The translations under genes and the position numbers were made by a program. Source: an uncultured Bacilli bacterium (GTDB lineage Bacteria; Bacillota_I; Bacilli_A; RF39; UBA660). From it: a DNA stretch of 21,798 bases. Location of the stretch: contig CATKYP010000003.1 of the NCBI GenBank assembly GCA_949840855.1, positions 1 to 21,798 of the forward strand, read 5' to 3'. The notes beneath the pieces are model-generated. The model was not told the origin of the DNA, searched no databases, and was given only the letters and a program-made list of their open reading frames with translations. This document shows, one piece after another, positions 16,433 to 21,798 of this stretch; position 1 is the first letter of the stretch; the number at the start of each line of letters is the position of its first letter.

Positions 16433-18649
16433 ATGTATAATGAAGAAAAAAATAGTCAAAAGCATAAAGAAGAAGAAGCATCAAAAAAGGCAGCAGGAGT
16501 TGCTGCTAAAGGCGGAATAGACTATTTTACAGGTGGCCAAGGCGGAAAAGTATATGATTCTCTTAAAAAAGCTCCTATAGCTGGCAAAAAAATCGATAAA
16601 GCTGAAGAAAAACTTGGTAAAGGTCTTAATGCTGCTACGGGGGGTACTTTTGGAAAAGTTGCTAAGAAAGCAGATGATATAGGTGCTTTAAATGCAGCAA
16701 ATAGAGCTTTATCAATGAAAATGCCCAGTAGGAATAAAAGCTTTAATAAAGAAATAGGAAAAAGTAAGAAAGTAAAAGATGATAATGTTGGTAGACGTAG
16801 TCTTAATGATAATACAGATATAGCACAACCATCAAAGTCAAAAGCAGATAGAGAAAGAGAAAAAAATGATAATAAACTAAATGAACAATTGCAGAATAAT
16901 TTTGCTAGAAATATTAGAAATATATATAATAATAAGACAAGCTCTAAAAGTGATAATAATGGTAGTTCTGCCACTGAACAGAATGATAACGCAGATAAGG
17001 ATAATAAAGATGCTTCATTTAAAACAAAAAATTTCTTTTCTAAAAAGATAATTATTTATGTAGCTGCTTTTGTTATACCATTTATTATTTTTATATTTGC
17101 ATTATCTATTCCTCTAATGGCTGCAAGTAGATTCTTAACACTTATTGGTATTGGATCAGCTGGTCATTCCGCAGATGTTTCTGGAGCATCAGGTGGAGAT
17201 GAGAAATTAGAAGTGATGTACAATAATATATTAGAGGTACAAAAAGAGTATCAAGCAAATGGGAAAAACTTTTCAGCTGATGTTATTGGAGGAATATATC
17301 ATATATTGGCATCAAGAAGTAGTAAATTTAAGCCTTCTGATATGACAAAGTCTTTGATTCGAGAAATTGCTGATAATTTATTTGATGAAGCTTGTGATGA
17401 TAATGATGAAAACTGTAAATATAATTATAATGAGAGTACAGCTAGAAATTATTTAGAAAATAGATTATTTCCTAGATATTTAGATAAAAAAGAATGTAAG
17501 GAAGCAACAGATGAAGTTTTTGTCTATCTTGAAGACTATAAAAATCTTGTTGGTAGTAAAGGAGGAGGACGAGTTTGTGTTATTAATGGTGATACACAAG
17601 CTAGTATATTTAAAACTATCAGTCAAGAAGAGTTTTTTAATATCATAGGTCCTATCGCTAATCAAGCATATGCTCAAACAGGTATTTTTGCATCAGTTAC
17701 TATAGCACAAGCTATTATTGAAGCTGGATGGGGAAAACACACTCCTACAGCAGATTCTAATAATCTCTTTGGTATTAAATGCTCTAAAACAATTCTTACA
17801 CCATCAACTTGGGATGGTAGTTGTACAGAACCTGTATTCACGCAGGAACATACAAGTAGTGGTACTGTATATACTATAAAATCCTCTTTTAAGAAATTTA
17901 AAAACGTAGAAGAAGCAATACTTGATCACTCAGCTCTTCTTGTTAGTGGTGGACCTTATGTAAGACATAGTGTGGCACAAGCAACCGATCCATATGAGCA
18001 AATAAAGCGTATAAAAGAAGCTGGGTATGCGACAGATGTTAATTATGTATCTAAGATTACTGATCAAATTAAAAGATATAATCTTGAGCAATGGGACATT
18101 ACAAGCTCTAGTTCTTGTGTTTCTTCTACAGGTGATTATACCACCTGGCGTCAAAAAGATCCTAAATGGTCTAATATAAAACTTGGTAATACAAATATGA
18201 CTGTTGGTAGTTCAGGATGTATGTCTACATCTATAGCTATGTTAGTAAAAAAATTTAATGTACAAACTACGATAAGTGGAGAATTAGATCCAGGAACTTT
18301 TGCTACATCATTAAGTGCAGTTGGCGGTTTTGACAATAGAGCCTTTCTTCAGTGGCGAAAAGTTACAGAAGTTGTTCCAACATTTAAATTTGGTAATAAT
18401 ATAGAACTTAGTGGAATGTCAAAAGCTGAAAAACTATCTATTATTAGAGAAGCAGTTAATAATAATTATGCAGTTATTGCAGAGGTTATGGGAGATGAAG
18501 GAAACCATTGGGTTGCTATTAATTCTGTTAATGGTAATACTATAAAAATAATGGATCCTGATCTTCCAAAGGGAAGTAATTCTAATGATATGTGGGAAGT
18601 TTATAAGTGGAAGAATACCTCAAGAATACTTTACTATACTGTTGGTTAA
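16433..18649 (+). CDS. Membrane-anchored bifunctional peptidoglycan hydrolase (glucosaminidase + C39-like peptidase), VirB1 role
   Basis: A 738-aa protein with four parts. Residues 1-200 are a Lys/Asn-rich, hydrophilic, presumably cytoplasmic tail. One membrane segment covers about 206-232. A helical spacer with a few cysteines covers about 250-390. A GH73-type glucosaminidase domain (about 400-545) has ASVTIAQAIIEAGWGKH with catalytic Glu430 and the family motif NNLFGIK. A C-terminal papain-like C39-type domain (about 560-738) has GSSGCMSTS (Cys596), GNHWVAI (His692) and IMDPD (Asp708) as a likely triad. It should cut both glycan and peptide bonds so the T4SS can cross the wall, as VirB1/CwlT-type enzymes do. 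Gram-positive versions more often pair a lysozyme with NlpC/P60; this pairing differs. AGGTGAT precedes the start closely. Confidence 0.85.
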   Translation: MYNEEKNSQKHKEEEASKKAAGVAAKGGIDYFTGGQGGKVYDSLKKAPIAGKKIDKAEEKLGKGLNAATGGTFGKVAKKADDIGALNAANRALSMKMPSRNKSFNKEIGKSKKVKDDNVGRRSLNDNTDIAQPSKSKADREREKNDNKLNEQLQNNFARNIRNIYNNKTSSKSDNNGSSATEQNDNADKDNKDASFKTKNFFSKKIIIYVAAFVIPFIIFIFALSIPLMAASRFLTLIGIGSAGHSADVSGASGGDEKLEVMYNNILEVQKEYQANGKNFSADVIGGIYHILASRSSKFKPSDMTKSLIREIADNLFDEACDDNDENCKYNYNESTARNYLENRLFPRYLDKKECKEATDEVFVYLEDYKNLVGSKGGGRVCVINGDTQASIFKTISQEEFFNIIGPIANQAYAQTGIFASVTIAQAIIEAGWGKHTPTADSNNLFGIKCSKTILTPSTWDGSCTEPVFTQEHTSSGTVYTIKSSFKKFKNVEEAILDHSALLVSGGPYVRHSVAQATDPYEQIKRIKEAGYATDVNYVSKITDQIKRYNLEQWDITSSSSCVSSTGDYTTWRQKDPKWSNIKLGNTNMTVGSSGCMSTSIAMLVKKFNVQTTISGELDPGTFATSLSAVGGFDNRAFLQWRKVTEVVPTFKFGNNIELSGMSKAEKLSIIREAVNNNYAVIAEVMGDEGNHWVAINSVNGNTIKIMDPDLPKGSNSNDMWEVYKWKNTSRILYYTVG

Positions 18650-18658
18650 GGAGAATAT

Positions 18659-19432
18659 ATGGAAAAGAATAAAAAAATTTATACTATTATTTTAATTCTA
18701 GCTGTTATTTATATTACTATTTTCTTTGTGTTCTTTTTTAAGAAAGATAAAAATAAAGGAATAAATAATTATATTAATTTAGCTGTAGGAAATGATGCTT
18801 TATTTGTATATAAAAATAAGAAATGGAGAAATATTACAACTAGTAATAGAGCTACTTATAACTGGTATTTATATGATATTTATGATGAATTTGAACAACT
18901 TGGAAAGTATTATTTAATTTATAGTGGTGTTTGGAATTTGATAGATGATGATAAGAATAAAGTAAATTTAGATTTTTCAAATAAATTAGGAATTAGTAGT
19001 GATTTTAAATATAATGTTAAAAGCTTCAATAAGAAAAATAATGGTATAGATAGTTATATTAGTGATGTTCTTTCAAAATATGATATTATAACTACTAATT
19101 TAACAGTTAATAATATTATTTCTATAGATATAGATAATGACTCTGTAGAAGAGCAGATTTATACAATATCTAATGCTTTTTCAGAAGATGATAATACTAA
19201 AGCATATGGATTTATATTTTTAGTTGATAATAATGAGATTGATATGATTTATGAAAAAGTTTATGATGATAATTCTTTAGATAATGTTTGTAAACCTTAT
19301 GTTTCCAATATATTAGAGTTGGATAATAAAAATTATCTTATGATAAATTGCTCATATTATAGTAATTTAGGTAAAGATGTGATATTATATCGCTATAAAA
19401 ATGAGAAATTTAAAGAAATTATTTCTAATTAG
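18659..19432 (+). CDS. Membrane-anchored extracytoplasmic protein of unknown function
   Basis: A 257-aa protein with a basic N-terminus, one membrane segment (about residues 7-27) and a hydrophilic domain of about 225 residues rich in Asn, Asp, Tyr and Ile that probably lies outside. The stretch SIDIDNDSVEEQIYTIS resembles Asp-rich calcium-binding or repeat-type sequence, but I see no complete repeat. Its ribosome binding site (AAGGAGA) overlaps the stop codon of the hydrolase gene, so it belongs to the same operon. A single anchor followed by a medium-sized outer domain is the layout of VirB8/TcpC proteins, which the locus otherwise lacks; that is a hypothesis only, since no sequence motif supports it. 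Confidence 0.65.
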   Translation: MEKNKKIYTIILILAVIYITIFFVFFFKKDKNKGINNYINLAVGNDALFVYKNKKWRNITTSNRATYNWYLYDIYDEFEQLGKYYLIYSGVWNLIDDDKNKVNLDFSNKLGISSDFKYNVKSFNKKNNGIDSYISDVLSKYDIITTNLTVNNIISIDIDNDSVEEQIYTISNAFSEDDNTKAYGFIFLVDNNEIDMIYEKVYDDNSLDNVCKPYVSNILELDNKNYLMINCSYYSNLGKDVILYRYKNEKFKEIISN

Positions 19433-19441
19433 AAGATTTAA

Positions 19442-19450
19442 TGATATAAT
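19442..19450 (+). promoter_or_regulatory. Candidate extended -10 promoter for virD4
   Basis: TGATATAAT combines a perfect TATAAT (19445-19450) with an upstream TG. A -35 at 17-nt spacing (TTTCTA, 19422-19427) matches only 3/6. Transcription would start near 19457, about 20 nt before the virD4 ATG. Confidence 0.4.
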
Positions 19451-19476
19451 ACATTTTTGAAAGCGGGTGGTATCTT

Positions 19477-21798
19477 ATGAAGTTAAAGATTAGAATTGAT
19501 TCAGAAGATTTATTAATGTTATTAATATTTTCAATATTTTTATTATATATTGTAGCAGTTAGTGTGGTTAATTTATCTAGTTTTGCACAATATGGTTATT
19601 TGGCTGGACCTAATCCACTTCCTGCCTTTTCATCTAGATATATAGGTAGTACAATATGTTTCTTTATTCTTGCTCTTGGTGGTTGTTTGATGGGAGCAAA
19701 GTCAACAATATTTGAATTTGAAAAAGGTATTGGGATAACTACTGATAAGAAGGATAAAGGATATTCTAGATGGGCTAAAGATAAAGAGATTATTAATAGT
19801 AAAGCAGTTGAAGTGATTGATGTAAAAGCAAATAAAAGTAATGCTGGAGGAACTCCTTTGATTTATAAGGGAGATCAAATTTATGTAGATAATGGAGAAA
19901 ATCATACTTTGGTAATTGGTGCTACTGGTTCAGGTAAAACACAATCTGTTATTTTGCCTACTGTTAAAGTTCTTGCTAAACATAGAGAAAGCATGGTTAT
20001 TACAGATCCTAAGGGTGAGATTTATGAAAAAACTTCAGAAATGCTTCGAGCTAAAGGATATCAGATCCTATTATTAAACTTTCGTGATCCACAAAATGGT
20101 AGTGCTTGGAACCCAATGGATTTACCATATAAAATGTATAAAAGTGGTAATCAGGATAAGGCTATTGAGTTACTAGATGATCTAGCTTTAAATATTTTGT
20201 ATGATCCTAGTAATAAAAATGCTGATCCTTTTTGGGAAAAAACTTCAGCCGATTATTTTTCTGGTCTTGCCTTAGGACTTTTTGAAGATGCTAAAGAAGA
20301 AGAGATAAACATTAATAGTATTTCACTTATGAGTAATGTTGGGGAAGATAAATTTGGTGGTACTACTTTTATAAAAGAGTATTTTAATGAAAAAGACCCT
20401 GCAAGTACAGCTTATATTAATGCTTCTAGTACAATTAATGCCCCTACTGATACTAAAGGAAGTATTTTATCTGTATTTAAACAGAAAATTAAACTATTTG
20501 CTTCACGTGAGAATTTATCGGAAATGTTATCCCATAGTGATGTTGACTTAGAAAGTATTGGTAAAAAACCAACTGCTGTATTTATTGTTATTCAAGATGA
20601 AAAGAAAACATATCATTCACTTGTTACAATTTTATTAAAACAGATATATGAAACTTTAATTGCTGTCGCTCAAGAAAATGGTGGTAAGCTTCCAGTTAGA
20701 ACAAACTTTTTACTAGATGAGTTTGCTAATATGCCACCTTTGAAAGATGTTACTACCATGATTACAGCAGCTCGTTCAAGACAAATTAGATTTACAATGA
20801 TTATTCAGAATTTTGCTCAACTTGATGGTGTTTATGGTAAAGAAGATGCCGAAACATTACGTGGTAATTGTGGTAATTTAATATACCTAGTTACAACAGA
20901 ACTTAAAGCACTTGAAGAAATTAGTAAAATGTGTGGTGAGGTTAAGTCTAAAAAAGATGATAAAACAGCATCAACACCTTTAGTTACAATTTCAGATTTA
21001 CAACATATGAAAGAAAATGATGTTATTATAATGCGTTTACGTATGAATCCATTTAAAACACATTTTACACCTGATTATAAGCTTGATTGGAAAGAAAACT
21101 ATCCAAAAGCAAGTTACCCTAATCGTGAAAAAGTTCCTGTATGTACATTTGATTTAAAGGAATTTGTAAAAGAAAGAAAGAAGAAACAATTACAAGAAAT
21201 GATGAATTCTACAGATAAAAAGGGAGATTCACCATTCCTTGGCTCTAGTATGCCAAGTCCTTTTGGAATGCCAGGACTTCCAGGTATCCCTGGTATGGGA
21301 GGAATGCCTTCATCTATGCCAGGACTTCCTAAATTTCCTAATATACCTGATATGCCAATGAACATGCCAGATGTACCAGGACTTTCTAATAGACCTAAGC
21401 CAAATCCTAGTATTTCTAATCCATTTGGAATTAAGGATTCTGATATACCACCTATGTTTAATCAAAGTTTATCTAATATGGGAGGAAGTAAAGATACACC
21501 TTTTGGTGTTAGTAATCCGTCAACTGGTGGGATAAATGTAGATGAGTTAGTTAAAAAAATAGACGCAAAAATTGCTGAACTTGAGGAAGAAGAAAGAAGA
21601 AATGCTGAAGAAGAAAAGAAGAAGAAAGATATTTCTGCTAAATCCTCTAGCATTTCAACTATAGAAGAAGATAATAATAAAGTTATAAAAGATGCAATAA
21701 TTGATAAAGAAGAGCAACCAGTTAATGATAAAGTTAATCTTGATTTAGTTGATGAAGATGACGATGATGATTTTTTCGATGATTTCTTTGATAATTAA
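19477..21798 (+). CDS. virD4: VirD4/TraG-type coupling protein with Pro/Met/Gly-rich and acidic tail
   Basis: A 773-aa ATPase that brings substrates to the T4SS channel. Two N-terminal membrane segments (about residues 12-32 and 55-72) are followed by Walker A GATGSGKT (148-155, Lys154) with QSVILPTVKVL next to it, then ITDPKGEIYEKT, Walker B FLLDEFANMPP (Asp414-Glu415) and IIQNFAQLDGVYG, all typical of VirD4/TraG. The core ends near residue 580. Next come a Pro/Gly/Met-rich stretch (about 589-655), a charged helical segment with EEEERRNAEEEKKKK (about 690-725) and an acidic tail ending in a run of Asp and Phe. The start is supported by a GGGTGG-type site. The gene ends at the last base of the window. 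Confidence 0.95.
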   Translation: MKLKIRIDSEDLLMLLIFSIFLLYIVAVSVVNLSSFAQYGYLAGPNPLPAFSSRYIGSTICFFILALGGCLMGAKSTIFEFEKGIGITTDKKDKGYSRWAKDKEIINSKAVEVIDVKANKSNAGGTPLIYKGDQIYVDNGENHTLVIGATGSGKTQSVILPTVKVLAKHRESMVITDPKGEIYEKTSEMLRAKGYQILLLNFRDPQNGSAWNPMDLPYKMYKSGNQDKAIELLDDLALNILYDPSNKNADPFWEKTSADYFSGLALGLFEDAKEEEININSISLMSNVGEDKFGGTTFIKEYFNEKDPASTAYINASSTINAPTDTKGSILSVFKQKIKLFASRENLSEMLSHSDVDLESIGKKPTAVFIVIQDEKKTYHSLVTILLKQIYETLIAVAQENGGKLPVRTNFLLDEFANMPPLKDVTTMITAARSRQIRFTMIIQNFAQLDGVYGKEDAETLRGNCGNLIYLVTTELKALEEISKMCGEVKSKKDDKTASTPLVTISDLQHMKENDVIIMRLRMNPFKTHFTPDYKLDWKENYPKASYPNREKVPVCTFDLKEFVKERKKKQLQEMMNSTDKKGDSPFLGSSMPSPFGMPGLPGIPGMGGMPSSMPGLPKFPNIPDMPMNMPDVPGLSNRPKPNPSISNPFGIKDSDIPPMFNQSLSNMGGSKDTPFGVSNPSTGGINVDELVKKIDAKIAELEEEERRNAEEEKKKKDISAKSSSISTIEEDNNKVIKDAIIDKEEQPVNDKVNLDLVDEDDDDDFFDDFFDN
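21250..21440 (+). repeat. Degenerate Pro/Met/Gly repeat within virD4
   Basis: This part encodes repeats built on PGLP, PGIP, MPxMP and NPFG. At DNA level CCAGGACTT occurs at 21271, 21319 and 21376. The repeats are imperfect and stay in frame, so they look like a flexible linker between motor and acidic tail rather than a mobile or satellite element. Confidence 0.6.

Noticed and set aside
12..21798. Genetic code 4 (TGA read as Trp)
   Set aside because: All genes reach normal family length with TGA as stop and Trp supplied by TGG.

Overview
The window is 21.8 kb of very AT-rich DNA carrying 19 tightly packed genes, all on the + strand, with mostly short gaps and several 1-20 nt overlaps. Strong AGGAGG-type ribosome binding sites, low GC and standard stop codon use (no need for TGA=Trp) point to a low-GC Bacillota. 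The absence of secretin or VirB7/9/10-type outer-membrane genes, together with a membrane-anchored peptidoglycan hydrolase, suggests a monoderm with a cell wall, perhaps an uncultured gut Bacilli lineage. The taxon is inference.

Region 1 (12-3937) encodes a very large, secreted, cysteine-rich protein (about 1138 aa, about 41 Cys) and a small protein with an N-terminal membrane segment. Region 2 (3957-10297) is a complete-looking inner machine of a Tad/Flp-type pilus: CpaB/RcpC (SAF domain), TadA/CpaF ATPase, TadB, TadC, a 52-aa Flp-like subunit, two paralogous TadE-like minor pilins and a TadZ/CpaE-like protein with a degenerate nucleotide-binding loop. Region 3 (10361-21798) is a Gram-positive type IV secretion/conjugation module: two VirB2-like proteins (one carrying an added ectodomain), a VirB6/TrbL-like channel, a PrgI (VirB3-like) protein, a TraC-like N-terminal VirB4 partner, the VirB4 ATPase, a bifunctional glucosaminidase plus C39-like wall hydrolase, an anchored protein of unknown function and a VirD4/TraG coupling protein.

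The two machines lie head to tail with no unrelated gene between them, and there is only one TadA/VirB11-type ATPase. I see candidate sigma-A promoters before the Flp-like gene, before the first VirB2-like gene, after the terminator that follows it, and before virD4. The first VirB2-like gene looks like its own short transcription unit.

Not present in the window: relaxase, integrase, prepilin peptidase, sortase, recognisable VirB8, origin of transfer, cargo genes, tRNA, IS or CRISPR. The locus could be the apparatus half of an integrative conjugative element or a dedicated Tad/T4SS hybrid cell-surface machine. The sequence alone does not decide between these.
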